Shown: in pieces, positions 48,786-58,160 of the stretch
Layout: each line of letters starts with the position of its first letter
Numbering within the stretch: the stretch's first letter is position 1
Assembly (NCBI RefSeq): GCF_028204155.1
Contig: NZ_JAQLOI010000001.1
Location: forward strand, 3,189,012 to 3,253,011
Direction of reading: 5' to 3'
Source: Vibrio algarum
Lineage (GTDB): Bacteria > Pseudomonadota > Gammaproteobacteria > Enterobacterales > Vibrionaceae
DNA: 64,000 nt
Program-made: the position numbers and the translations under genes
Notes under the pieces: generated by a model
Told to the model about the DNA's origin: nothing
The model's input: the letters and a program-made list of their open reading frames with translations, nothing else
Database searches by the model: none

Positions 48786-49516
48786 ATGCGCCTACCTCGA
48801 ATTTATCATCCAGAGATCATAACGAATCTTGGCATCACATCACTTGGTGATGACGCAGCAGGCCATGTTGGCCGCGTACTCAGAATGAAACCAGGTCAAG
48901 AAGTCCTATTATTTGACGGCACAGGTGCACAGTTTCCAGCCAAAATTACAGAAGTCACTAAGAAGTCCGTTCTTGTCGACGTACTTGAAAAAGTTGAACA
49001 TAGAATTGAATCCCCTTTAGATATCCATTTAGGTCAGGTTATTTCTCGTGGCGACAAAATGGAATTTACCATTCAGAAATCAGTCGAATTGGGTGTGAAC
49101 ACTATTACTCCCCTTATTTCAGAAAGGTGTGGTGTTAAGTTAGACACTAAAAGGTTTGAAAAAAGCTTCAGCAGTGGCAAAAGATCGCCATTGCTGCATG
49201 TGAACAGAGTGGAAGAAATCTAGTCCCACTGATTCGACCAATCATGCAATTAGAAGAATGGTGTGCTGAAGAGGATGATGCGCTAAAGTTAAATCTTCAC
49301 CCCAGAGCCAAATATTCGATAAATACGCTCCCAGAGCCAGTTGAAAAAGTCAGGCTACTTATAGGCCCTGAAGGTGGTCTATCCGCAGAAGAAATAGCCA
49401 AAACCGAGTCTTACCAATTTGAAGAGACATTGTTAGGCCCTCGAGTATTAAGAACAGAAACCGCAGCACTAACGGCAATTACCGCATTACAGGTTCGCTT
49501 TGGCGATCTTGGTTAA
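48786..49516 (+). pseudogene. rsmE: 16S rRNA (uracil-1498-N3)-methyltransferase RsmE, one homopolymer frameshift
   Basis: The first frame gives the N-terminal PUA-like part and the start of the SPOUT domain up to TLKRFEK-type sequence, then runs into a stop at 49221. At the A run 49159-49164, adding one A turns the reading into KKLQQWQKIAIAACEQSG and joins the second frame, which ends with GPEGGLSAEE and LGPRVLRTETAAL, the SAM-binding knot. The restored protein is 243 residues, the family length. It sits just before gshB, the usual order. Confidence 0.92.
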
Positions 49517-49572
49517 TTTAACCTTGAACTCTAAATAATTTACCTCGGCGACCTCAAACATAGGAGAACACA

Positions 49573-50520
49573 ATGATTAAACTCGGCATAGTAATGGACC
49601 CTATTTCGTCCATTAATATCAAGAAAGACTCTAGCTTTGCCATGATGCTTGAAGCCCAAAAACGCGGCTACGAAATTCACTATATGGAGATGAATGATCT
49701 CCATTTAGATCAAGGTGTTGCCGTTGCTGATACAAAAATCGTAACATTAAAAGAAGATCCCACATCATGGTTCGAGTTCACAGCAGAACAAACAATTGAG
49801 CTTTCCGAACTAGACGCGGTACTAATGCGTAAAGATCCCCCTTTTGATACTGAATATATTTATGCGACCTACATTTTAGAGCGCGCGGAAGAAAATGGTG
49901 CTTTAATTGTAAATAAGCCACAAAGCTTACGTGATTGTAATGAAAAACTATTTACCGCTTGGTTCCCAGAGCTTACACCAACCACAATCGTGACCAGAAA
50001 AGCAGAAAAAATTAAGGCATTTCAAGAAGAGCATGGCGATATTATTTTAAAACCATTAGATGGAATGGGTGGCGCTTCAATTTTTCGCGTGAAGCAGGGA
50101 GATCCAAATGTTTCAGTTATTATCGAAACATTAACCAATCATGGTCAAAATTACGCAATGGCTCAAACCTTTGTTCCAGATATCAGCAATGGCGATAAGC
50201 GGATTTTAGTGGTTGATGGCGAGCCTATGCCTTATTGCTTAGCTCGTATTCCTGCCGAAGGGGAGACACGAGGTAACCTTGCTGCAGGCGGACGAGGTGA
50301 GGCAAGACCATTAAGTGAAACAGACAAAAAAATAGCTTTAGCTGTTGCACCGACACTGAAAGAAAAAGGACTAATATTTGTAGGTCTAGATGTCATTGGT
50401 GACAAACTAACAGAAATAAATGTCACAAGTCCAACTTGTATAAAAGAAATAGAAGCTGCATTCGATGTGTCAATTACAGGAAAATTAATGGATGCAATTG
50501 AACGTCGAATAAACAGATAG
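49573..50520 (+). CDS. gshB: Glutathione synthetase
   Basis: A 315-residue ATP-grasp ligase joining gamma-glutamylcysteine and glycine. DPISSINIKKDSSFAMMLEA at the N-terminus, LKPLDGMGGASIFRV and the metal-binding INVTSPTCIKEIE are family signatures. It lies between rsmE and yqgE as in E. coli and V. cholerae. Confidence 0.97.
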   Translation: MIKLGIVMDPISSINIKKDSSFAMMLEAQKRGYEIHYMEMNDLHLDQGVAVADTKIVTLKEDPTSWFEFTAEQTIELSELDAVLMRKDPPFDTEYIYATYILERAEENGALIVNKPQSLRDCNEKLFTAWFPELTPTTIVTRKAEKIKAFQEEHGDIILKPLDGMGGASIFRVKQGDPNVSVIIETLTNHGQNYAMAQTFVPDISNGDKRILVVDGEPMPYCLARIPAEGETRGNLAAGGRGEARPLSETDKKIALAVAPTLKEKGLIFVGLDVIGDKLTEINVTSPTCIKEIEAAFDVSITGKLMDAIERRINR

Positions 50521-50596
50521 TCAAGTAAATAGACTGTCAAATAGGCTGTCCAGGCAGCCCCTTTCCTCGACGTTTAGATTGAGCAATGGAGTTTAT

Positions 50597-51160
50597 ATGA
50601 ATTTATCTAACCACTTTTTAGTCGCAATGCCAGGCATGCAAGATCCTCTCTTCCATCGCTCTGTGATTTATATTTGCGAACATAATGAAGATGGTGCAAT
50701 GGGTATAGTAGTCAACTCCCCTATCGACATAACCGTAGGAGGAATGCTGAGAAAAGTGGATGTAGATTCCATTCATCCGCAGATTCACAAAGAGAGCCTA
50801 GAGGCCGCAGTGCTTAGTGGCGGTCCAGTATCGGAAGATCGAGGTTTTATTCTTCATGAACCTAAAGATAACTACCAATCAAGCATTCAAATGACGGATC
50901 ATCTTAGTGTGACAACCTCAAAAGATATATTAGGTGTCCTAGGAACAGAAGCCGAACCTAAACACTATATCGTTGCTCTAGGTTACTCTGGTTGGACTGC
51001 TGGGCAGTTAGAACATGAACTGGCGGAAAACTCTTGGTTAACCGTAGAGGCCGACCCCATCGTAATATTTGAAACTCCGGTACAGGAAAGATGGCAGAAA
51101 GCAGTAAAAATGCTCGGTGTTGAACCATCTCAATTATCAGCAGATGCTGGACATGCATGA
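50597..51160 (+). CDS. yqgE: UPF0301 family protein YqgE (AlgH-like)
   Basis: A 187-residue protein of the UPF0301/AlgH family. I start at MNLSNHFLVAMPGM (50597); a TTG six codons upstream is in frame but less likely. Conserved segments are HNEDGAMGIVVN, LSGGPV and ALGYSGWTAGQLE. The molecular function of this family is not established. It lies 34 bp before ruvX, an association conserved across gammaproteobacteria. Confidence 0.92.
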   Translation: MNLSNHFLVAMPGMQDPLFHRSVIYICEHNEDGAMGIVVNSPIDITVGGMLRKVDVDSIHPQIHKESLEAAVLSGGPVSEDRGFILHEPKDNYQSSIQMTDHLSVTTSKDILGVLGTEAEPKHYIVALGYSGWTAGQLEHELAENSWLTVEADPIVIFETPVQERWQKAVKMLGVEPSQLSADAGHA

Positions 51161-51194
51161 ATAAGCTAAAAACAAATATAACTAAGAGTACAAA

Positions 51195-51629
51195 ATGAGT
51201 TCTAATTCTAAAACCATCATCGCTTTTGATTTCGGAACAAAAAGTATCGGAAGCGCGGTTGGACAAGAAATAACAGGTACAGCAACACCCTTAAAAGCCT
51301 TTAAAGCGAACGATGGTGTTCCAAATTGGGACGACATAGAAAAACTACTTAAAGAGTGGCAGCCTGATCTAATTGTTGTTGGCCTCCCAACAGATCTGCA
51401 CGGTAAAGATTTAGAAAGCATTACACCACGAGCTAAAAAATTTGCTAACCGACTTCATGGACGCTTTGGCTTTGCTGTCGAACTGCATGATGAACGACTT
51501 TCAACAGCTGAAGCAAGGGCAGATCTATTCGAAATGGGTGGATATAAAGCGTTAAGCAAAGGCAATATAGATTGCCAGTCCGCAGTGGTTATTTTAGAGA
51601 GTTGGTTTGAAGCCCAATGGAATGAATAA
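51195..51629 (+). CDS. ruvX: Holliday junction resolvase-like/pre-16S rRNA nuclease YqgF
   Basis: A 144-residue RNase H-fold protein. FDFGTKSIGSAVGQ carries the first catalytic Asp, LIVVGLPTDLHG is the middle strand, and HDERLSTAEA carries later acidic residues. In E. coli the protein is needed for 16S rRNA 5'-end maturation; an older proposal is Holliday junction resolution. It follows yqgE closely, and converges with pilU. Confidence 0.95.
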   Translation: MSSNSKTIIAFDFGTKSIGSAVGQEITGTATPLKAFKANDGVPNWDDIEKLLKEWQPDLIVVGLPTDLHGKDLESITPRAKKFANRLHGRFGFAVELHDERLSTAEARADLFEMGGYKALSKGNIDCQSAVVILESWFEAQWNE

Positions 51630-51680
51630 ACAATAATTAGCGATAATTACAACTAATTATCGCTAATTCCGCAGACTCAA

Positions 51681-52799
51681 TTAACCCATATCTATTTTGA
51701 CACCAGCAAGTGCGCTGGTGGACACATCACCACTATTCGTCTTCAACATTAATCTCAAATCATTTGCTGAGTCAGCGCTGTGTAATGCATCGGCTTCTGT
51801 AATCTTGCCTTCACTCACTAATTGATAAAGCGATTGATCAAATGTTCTCATGCCGGCTTCAGAGGACTTGACCATTGTTGACTTCAGTTCATGGAGTTCA
51901 CCTCGACGAATCAAATCTGCTACTCGAGGAGTATTAAGTAACACCTCAAATACACCATGCCGACCACGCCCACTTTTATCCACCACTAACTGCTGAGCAA
52001 TTATCCCTTTTAAATTACTGGATAAATCATACAAAAACTGCTCTTTATGATCTTTAGGGACTAAATTTAGAATTCTTTCCAACGCTTGATTAGCATTATT
52101 GGCATGTAACGTAGCCATACAAAGATGGCCTGTCTCTGCGAATGTCATCGCAAACTCCATCGTTTCACGACTGCGAATTTCACCAATTAAGATCATATCT
52201 GGAGCTTGACGAAGAGAGTTTTTCAGCGCGACTTCATAGCTTGCCGTATCTAATCCGACTTCCCTTTGCGTAACAATACATTGATTATGCTCATGCACAA
52301 ATTCAATAGGATCTTCCACTGTCAAAATATGTCCACTTCTATTTTGATTACGATATCCAGTCATCGCTGCCATCGTCGTCGATTTTCCCGAACCTGTCGC
52401 CCCAACAATCAACACCAATCCTCTTTTTCCAATAGAAAGCTCTTTCAAGACATCTGGAAGCTTCAGATCATCAAAACTAGGGATTTGTGTCTCTATTCTC
52501 CTTATTACGGCGCCAGGCAGCTCTCGTTGGAAAAAAGCACTAACCCGATAACGGCCACTATCGCGTACGATAGCAAAATTAGCTTCTTTGGTTCGAATAA
52601 ACTCAGTTGTTTTATCTTTATCCATTAGAGCATCAAGTAAAGATGTGACACCTTCTTGATCTAACTTTTTTCCAAAGGGGCGCAGTTGCCCATCTATACG
52701 CAATAAACAAGGAGAATCAACAGTAATATAGATATCCGAAGCCTTATTACTCGTCATCTCATGCAATAAGGCATTAAGATCCATCGTGTTATTATCCAA
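51681..52799 (-). CDS. pilU: PilT/PilU family twitching ATPase PilU
   Basis: A 372-residue hexameric ATPase of type IV pili. Walker A is GATGSGKSTTMAAM (about residue 130), and the Asp box/Walker B region is ILIGEIRSRETMEFA with the His box GHLCMATLHANNA. In V. cholerae PilU assists PilT in pilus retraction. It overlaps the pilT stop by 8 nt, so the two are one unit. Confidence 0.95.
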   Translation of the reverse strand: MDNNTMDLNALLHEMTSNKASDIYITVDSPCLLRIDGQLRPFGKKLDQEGVTSLLDALMDKDKTTEFIRTKEANFAIVRDSGRYRVSAFFQRELPGAVIRRIETQIPSFDDLKLPDVLKELSIGKRGLVLIVGATGSGKSTTMAAMTGYRNQNRSGHILTVEDPIEFVHEHNQCIVTQREVGLDTASYEVALKNSLRQAPDMILIGEIRSRETMEFAMTFAETGHLCMATLHANNANQALERILNLVPKDHKEQFLYDLSSNLKGIIAQQLVVDKSGRGRHGVFEVLLNTPRVADLIRRGELHELKSTMVKSSEAGMRTFDQSLYQLVSEGKITEADALHSADSANDLRLMLKTNSGDVSTSALAGVKIDMG

Positions 52800-53831
52800 A
52801 TGGCATTGCCTCCATTTCGATTTTCTTATTCACTTCATCAAGATCGACTAAATTCTTTGCCACTAGTTGTTTAGCACTCTGTTCCATGGTTCTCATACCA
52901 ACGGAAGAACCCGTCTGAATAATAGAATACATCTGAGCCACTTTGTCTTCTCGAATCAGGTTACGGATTGCTGGAGTACCCATCATGATTTCGTGGCATG
53001 CTACTCGACCGCCACCAATTTTTTTAATAATTTCTGTGCAATGACAGTCCTAAGAGATTCAGAGAGCATAGAACGCACCATCGATTTATCACTGCCTGGG
53101 AATACGTCGATTATACGGTCAACAGTTTTTGCAGCAGAACTTGTATGCAAAGTTCCAAATACCAAATGCCCAGTCTCTGCTGCTGTTAACGCTAAGCTAA
53201 TGGTTTCTTGATCTCTTAATTCCCCGACAAGAATAACATCGGGGTCTTCACGTAGAGCAGATCTTAACGCGGCTTTAAAACTGTGGGTATCTTTATGAAC
53301 TTCACGCTGATTAATCAAGCACTTAATATTCGAATGCACAAATTCAATTGGATCTTCAATAGTCAAAATATGTTTATTGAAATTACGATTGATGTGATTA
53401 ACCATCGCCGCCAGGGTTGTCGATTTACCAGACCCAGTTGGCCCCGTAACCAACACTAAACCTTTTTCCATTTCAGATATCTCACTGAAAATTGGTGGAG
53501 CATCTAGCTCTTCCAATGTAGGTATATCCATAGGAATAGTTCGTAAAACAGCTGAACAACCACGTCTTTGATTGAAGGCATTGATACGAAAGCGACCAAT
53601 TTGTGGAATCTCATACGAAAAGTCGACTTCTAACTTTTCTTCAAATTCACTTCGTTGTGCATCTGTCATTATTTCAAACAGAAGGTGATGTACCTCAGAA
53701 TGACTTAAAGCTGGTACACCTAGCTTCCTAACATCGCCATCAATGCGTATCATAGGGGCTACACCAGCAGAAAGATGTAGATCTGAGGCATTATGTTTTA
53801 CACTAAAATCTAATAACTCAGCGATATCCAT
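52792..53831 (-). pseudogene. pilT: Type IV pilus retraction ATPase PilT, one homopolymer frameshift
   Basis: The first frame (from 53831) has the N-terminal PAS-like domain and the whole ATPase core (GPTGSGKSTTLAAM, VGELRDQETISLAL, GHLVFGTLHTSSA). It is lost at the A7 run 53019-53025 (minus strand). One extra A gives KKIGGGRVACHEIMMGTP and runs into the C-terminal frame ending at 52792, for a 346-residue protein of the usual size. PilT powers pilus retraction for twitching, surface sensing and DNA uptake. The run here, in frame A-AAA-AAA, also fits a canonical -1 slippery site, so some full-length protein could be made even if the deletion is real. Confidence 0.93.
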
Positions 53832-53855
53832 ATAAATTCCTTAATAAAGTCAATT

Positions 53856-54566
53856 ATGTATAGTATTCAACAAAATATAGAACAGGTCACTAAACAGATT
53901 CGTACAGCTGAACATAAGTGTGGTCGAGTGCCAAGTTCTGTGCAACTTTTGGCCGTAAGTAAGACTAAACCTATAGAAGTTATAAAGGCGGCAATAGAAG
54001 CGGGACAAAAAGCATTCGGTGAAAACTACGTCCAAGAAGGTGTTGAAAAAGCACAGTATTTTACTGAACATTATAAAAACTCCGGACTAGAATGGCACTT
54101 CATTGGTCCAATTCAATCCAATAAAACAAAACCTATTGCCGAGAACTTCCAATGGGTTCACTCTATCGATAGAAGTAAAATAGCTCAACGTTTAAACGAC
54201 CAAAGGCCAGAAAATCTGCCACCGTTACAAGTTTTAATACAGATAAACATAAGTGGTGAAGAATCTAAATCAGGCACATCTGAATCTGAAGTTTTTCAGT
54301 TAGCTGAGTTGATTTCTTCTCTCCCAAACCTCACCTTAAGAGGGTTGATGTCTATTCCTGCAAATGTATCCAGTTATCAATCCCAACTAAATGCATTTAC
54401 AAAACTTTCGGCTATTCAGAGTAAACTTGCTGATAAATATACAAATGTAGACACACTATCCATGGGTATGAGTGGTGATATGGAAGCGGCTGTTGAAGCT
54501 GGTAGCACAATGGTACGTATTGGAACTGCTATCTTTGGTGCTAGAGATTACACTACTAAGTCTTAA
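53856..54566 (+). CDS. yggS: PLP homeostasis protein YggS
   Basis: A 236-residue PLP-binding alpha/beta-barrel protein (PLPBP family). The PLP lysine is in LLAVSKTKP (about residue 36), followed by FGENYVQE and HFIGPIQSNK; MGMSGDMEAAVEAGSTMVR binds the phosphate. It controls free PLP levels and affects amino-acid pools. It is divergent from pilT (24 bp apart) and leads the yggS-proC-yggT-yggU-rdgB-hemW run. Confidence 0.96.
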   Translation: MYSIQQNIEQVTKQIRTAEHKCGRVPSSVQLLAVSKTKPIEVIKAAIEAGQKAFGENYVQEGVEKAQYFTEHYKNSGLEWHFIGPIQSNKTKPIAENFQWVHSIDRSKIAQRLNDQRPENLPPLQVLIQINISGEESKSGTSESEVFQLAELISSLPNLTLRGLMSIPANVSSYQSQLNAFTKLSAIQSKLADKYTNVDTLSMGMSGDMEAAVEAGSTMVRIGTAIFGARDYTTKS

Positions 54567-54596
54567 TTTATTGTTAAATATGGAAGAGGTTAGTCA

Positions 54597-55415
54597 ATGA
54601 AAAATAGAAAGATCGCCTTTATTGGTGCAGGTAATATGGCTCGTTCGATTATTGCAGGCCTTACATCAAGTGGCTTTGATTCCAGCGATATTACTGCTAC
54701 TGATCCAAATAAAGAGCAGCGCGATTTACTGACTAATTTATACGATATTAATACCACAGGAGACAATGCAGAGGCCGCGGACAACGCTAATGTTATCGTT
54801 CTTGCAGTAAAACCTCAGATTATGGAACTAGTATGTGGTGGTTTAACCAATATCGATTTATCAAATAAATTGGTTATTTCTATCGCTGCTGGAATTTCAG
54901 CCTCTAGGTTAAATGAATATTTAGAAACTGAAGTAAACCTTGTTCGCGTGATGCCAAATACACCAGCGTTAGTGAGCAAAGGAATGAGCGGTTTATACGC
55001 AACGCCTTCTGTAAGCAGCGATGATAAAACTTTCGCTAGCCAATTAATGCAAGCCGTAGGTGAAGTTTGTTGGGTGGAAGAAGAATCTGCAATCAATAAC
55101 GTCATTGCAGCAGCGGGTAGTGCTCCAGCTTACTTTTTCCTATTTATGGAAGCGATGCAAAATGAAGCAATGGCACAAGGTTTTGACAAAGATACGGCAA
55201 GGTTACTTGTTCAACAGTCTGCCCTTGGTGCCGCTGAAATGGTCATTGCCAATGCGGATATTGATATTTCAACATTAAGAGAACAGGTTACTTCTAAAGG
55301 TGGCACTACTGCCGAAGCCTTACGTACTTTTAATGAGCACCAACTTACAGAGATCGTCGCCAAAGCAATGCAAGCGGCCGTTTCTAGAGCAGAAGAGATG
55401 GAAAAGCTCTTCTAA
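54597..55415 (+). CDS. proC: Pyrroline-5-carboxylate reductase
   Basis: A 272-residue NADPH enzyme for the last step of proline synthesis. IAFIGAGNMARSIIAGL is the dinucleotide-binding motif and VMPNTPALVSKGMSGLYA and GSAPAYFFLFMEAM are catalytic-region signatures. It begins 30 bp after yggS, a conserved pair. Confidence 0.96.
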   Translation: MKNRKIAFIGAGNMARSIIAGLTSSGFDSSDITATDPNKEQRDLLTNLYDINTTGDNAEAADNANVIVLAVKPQIMELVCGGLTNIDLSNKLVISIAAGISASRLNEYLETEVNLVRVMPNTPALVSKGMSGLYATPSVSSDDKTFASQLMQAVGEVCWVEEESAINNVIAAAGSAPAYFFLFMEAMQNEAMAQGFDKDTARLLVQQSALGAAEMVIANADIDISTLREQVTSKGGTTAEALRTFNEHQLTEIVAKAMQAAVSRAEEMEKLF

Positions 55416-55456
55416 TATCCGAATAATCAACTAGTTTTAATCTTTAAGGGTCCACA

Positions 55457-56011
55457 ATGAATTCAATGAACTTCCTTATATCCACCGTGTTTGATCTTTA
55501 CATTATGGTGGTGCTACTGAGAATATGGTTACAAGTGGCTCGTGCCGATTTCTATAACCCGTTTTCTCAGTTTATAGTTAAGGCCACTCAACCTATTGTC
55601 GGCCCGCTTCGCCGAATAATCCCATCAATAGGTAGCCTAGATTTAGCCACATTACTGTTTGCTTATCTATTATGTGTAATAAAATTTGTTGCTTTGATAT
55701 TAATCGCAAACGGTACACTCGTGTTTAGTATCGATTTCTTAATTTTTGGTTTCTTGTCGTTGGTGAAAGCTGCTGGTGGTCTACTGTTTTGGGTACTACT
55801 ACTCAGAGCAATATTGAGCTGGGTAAGCCAAGGTCGCAGCCCCATTGAATTTGTTTTTCATCAATTAACGGATCCGATGCTTGCGCCAATTCGTCGTATT
55901 ATTCCTGCTATGGGCGGTTTTGATTTAAGCGTATTGGTACTATTTATTGCGCTGCAATTTGCTAGTTTCTTAATGGGCGACCTAATCGGACCTATTTGGT
56001 ATCAACTATAA
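55457..56011 (+). CDS. yggT: YggT family membrane protein
   Basis: A 184-residue integral membrane protein with two YggT repeats, each containing a helix pair and a short loop (NPFSQFIVKATQPIVGPLRR in the first, HQLTDPMLAPIRRIIP in the second). Function is not firmly known; in some bacteria YggT relatives affect osmotic response or cell division. Its stop codon overlaps the yggU start by 1 nt. Confidence 0.92.
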   Translation: MNSMNFLISTVFDLYIMVVLLRIWLQVARADFYNPFSQFIVKATQPIVGPLRRIIPSIGSLDLATLLFAYLLCVIKFVALILIANGTLVFSIDFLIFGFLSLVKAAGGLLFWVLLLRAILSWVSQGRSPIEFVFHQLTDPMLAPIRRIIPAMGGFDLSVLVLFIALQFASFLMGDLIGPIWYQL

Positions 56012-56298
56012 TGACAGCAGTAATACAAGATCACGATGATCTTGTTCTGAAGCTCTATATCCAACCTAAGGCCAGCAGAGACAATATTGTTGGTTTACAT
56101 GGAGAAGAGCTTAAGATTGCAATAACGGCACCACCCGTGGACGGGAAAGCAAATATATACCTGACTAAGTTTCTATCTAAACAGTTCAAAATAGCAAAAA
56201 GCGATATTAAGATAGAAAAAGGAGAGTTAGGTAGACACAAGCAAGTAAGAATATGCTCCCCATCCCAAATTCCAGACATAATTAAAGCTCTCTTATGA
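56011..56298 (+). CDS. yggU: DUF167 family protein YggU
   Basis: A 95-residue small protein of the DUF167 (UPF0235) family, with YIQPKASRDNIVGLHGEELK and PPVDGKANIYLTKFL as family signatures. The start was set at the ATG overlapping the yggT stop (TAATG); an in-frame ATG five codons earlier lies inside yggT. No function is established. Confidence 0.9.
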   Translation: MTAVIQDHDDLVLKLYIQPKASRDNIVGLHGEELKIAITAPPVDGKANIYLTKFLSKQFKIAKSDIKIEKGELGRHKQVRICSPSQIPDIIKALL

Positions 56299-56336
56299 GA
56301 GCTTTTTAAATTTCATTGATTGCGAAGAACAGAACT

Positions 56337-56935
56337 ATGACAAAAAAATCGTACTGGCGACAGGAAATCAAGGCAAAGTAAAAGAGATGGCTGACTTACT
56401 TTCTGATTTTGGTTTCGATGTATTGGCCCAAAGTGAATTTAATGTTTCTGAAGTCGAAGAAACAGGCACAACCTTCATTGAGAACGCCATAATAAAGGCT
56501 CGACATGCGGCAAAAGAAACAGGCTTACCAGCAATAGCTGATGACTCTGGTCTAGAAGTGGATAGCTTGTTGGGTGCACCAGGCATCTATTCCGCGAGAT
56601 ATTCTGGTGAAGGTGCAAACGATCAAAAGAATTTAGAAAAGCTACTAGAGAATATGGTTGATGTACCAGATGCAAAAAGAACAGCGCGTTTTCACTGTGT
56701 CTTAGTATTAATGAAGCACGAAAATGACCCTACACCTATTGTTTGCCATGGCAAATGGGAAGGTAAAATTCTAACCAAACCAAGTGGGGAAAATGGTTTT
56801 GGATATGACCCTGTATTTTGGGTACCAGAAACAAACTGCGCATCCGCTGAACTAGAGTCGGCGCAGAAAAAACAACTATCGCACAGAGGCAAAGCGCTTA
56901 AACAATTATTCGCTACGTTAAGCGGTGAACAGTAA
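56337..56935 (+). pseudogene. rdgB: dITP/XTP pyrophosphatase RdgB, start region frameshifted
   Basis: The body of the protein is intact from 56387 (ADLLSDFGFD onward, with IADDSGLEVD and PSGENGFGYDPVF). The natural start ATG at 56337 is out of frame with it because the A run 56342-56348 has 7 A where 8 are needed to give MTKKIVLATGNQGKVKEM. With one A added the protein is 199 residues, as in E. coli. RdgB removes dITP, dXTP and related damaged nucleotides. Without the first 17 residues the nucleotide-binding TGNQGK loop would be lost. The run again forms A-AAA-AAA. Confidence 0.9.
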
Positions 56936-56938
56936 CTG

Positions 56939-58087
56939 ATGTTGACTCCTCCTAATTTAAGTCTTTATGTACATATCCCTTGGTGTGTACAAAAGTGCCC
57001 GTATTGCGATTTCAATTCTCACGCATTAAAAACTGAGATACCAGAAAAGCAGTATATTGACGCCTTACTAGAAGATCTAGATACCGATATATCAAGGTAT
57101 TCACTGAATAATGACAGCAGAAAACTGCACTCCATTTTTATTGGAGGCGGAACACCCAGTTTAATATCACCCAACGAAATCGGTCGATTGTTAGCAGGTA
57201 TAAAAGCCCGACTTCCCTTCAAAGAAAACATTGAGATCACTATGGAGGCGAATCCAGGCACCATCGAAGCGACACGTTTTGAACAATACCAAAAAGAAGG
57301 GGTCACTCGTATTTCGATAGGAATACAAAGCTTTGAACAATCAAAGTTAAAAAGATTGGGTAGAATTCACGGTAAAGAGGAAGCCGTCAAGGCAGCACAA
57401 TTAGCCCATAATATAGGGCTAAATAGCTTTAACTTAGACTTAATGCACGGTCTTCCAGAACAGAGTGTCTCACAAGCTCTGGTTGACCTAGAAAAAGCGA
57501 TTGGACTTAATCCTCCGCATCTTTCTTGGTACCAACTAACTATTGAACCCAACACACTTTTTCATTCAAAACCGCCAACTTTACCTGACGATGATCAGCT
57601 TTGGGATATTTTTGATCTCGGTCATCAAAAACTTTCTAAAGCAGGCTATGTTCAATACGAAATATCTGGTTATAGCAAGCCTGGCTATCAATGCCAACAC
57701 AACCTGAACTACTGGCGTTTTGGTGACTACTTAGGCATAGGTTGTGGTGCACATGGGAAACTCAGTTTCGTCAACGGAAAAATAATTCGAACAACCAAAG
57801 TAAAACATCCTAGAGGTTACCTAAATCTAATTAAACCCTACCTACAAAGTGAAATAGAGGTAGAGGAGAACGACCGCCCATTTGAGTATTTTATGAACCG
57901 TTTCCGACTCATTGAAGCCTGTCCAAAAAAAGATTTCATTGAAACAACAGGATTAAGCATTAAAGCTATCCAACCCAAAATCGACTGGGCAAAATCTAAA
58001 GGGTACTTACAAGAGAGTGAGTCAACTTGGCAGGTTACAGAAAAAGGGAAGCTGTTTTTAAATGACTTATTGGAAGGTTTTATGTGA
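56939..58087 (+). CDS. hemW: Heme chaperone HemW (radical SAM, HemN-like)
   Basis: A 382-residue radical SAM protein. The CxxxCxxC cluster motif is at Cys16, Cys20 and Cys23 (WCVQKCPYCDF). It lacks the extra N-terminal Cys of true coproporphyrinogen oxidase HemN, which marks HemW, a heme-binding delivery protein. It starts 3 bp after rdgB, and a shared terminator with trmB follows. Confidence 0.93.
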   Translation: MLTPPNLSLYVHIPWCVQKCPYCDFNSHALKTEIPEKQYIDALLEDLDTDISRYSLNNDSRKLHSIFIGGGTPSLISPNEIGRLLAGIKARLPFKENIEITMEANPGTIEATRFEQYQKEGVTRISIGIQSFEQSKLKRLGRIHGKEEAVKAAQLAHNIGLNSFNLDLMHGLPEQSVSQALVDLEKAIGLNPPHLSWYQLTIEPNTLFHSKPPTLPDDDQLWDIFDLGHQKLSKAGYVQYEISGYSKPGYQCQHNLNYWRFGDYLGIGCGAHGKLSFVNGKIIRTTKVKHPRGYLNLIKPYLQSEIEVEENDRPFEYFMNRFRLIEACPKKDFIETTGLSIKAIQPKIDWAKSKGYLQESESTWQVTEKGKLFLNDLLEGFM

Positions 58088-58105
58088 CATTGATTTGTAG
58101 AATAT

Positions 58106-58134
58106 AACTAAAGAGCACAATGCGCTCTTTAGTT
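58106..58134. terminator. Bidirectional terminator between hemW and trmB
   Basis: A perfect 11-bp stem (AACTAAAGAGC with its complement) around 7 nt, between the convergent stop codons. The U tract is short on each side. Confidence 0.75.
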
Positions 58135-58160
58135 AGTAAATAGGCATTCAAATAACCATA

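Noticed and set aside
49244..49516. Independent small RNA-methyltransferase gene
   Set aside because: It is the C-terminal knot of RsmE, joined to the first frame by adding one A.
52792..52986. Independent 64-residue gene between pilT and pilU
   Set aside because: It is the C-terminus of PilT in the shifted frame.
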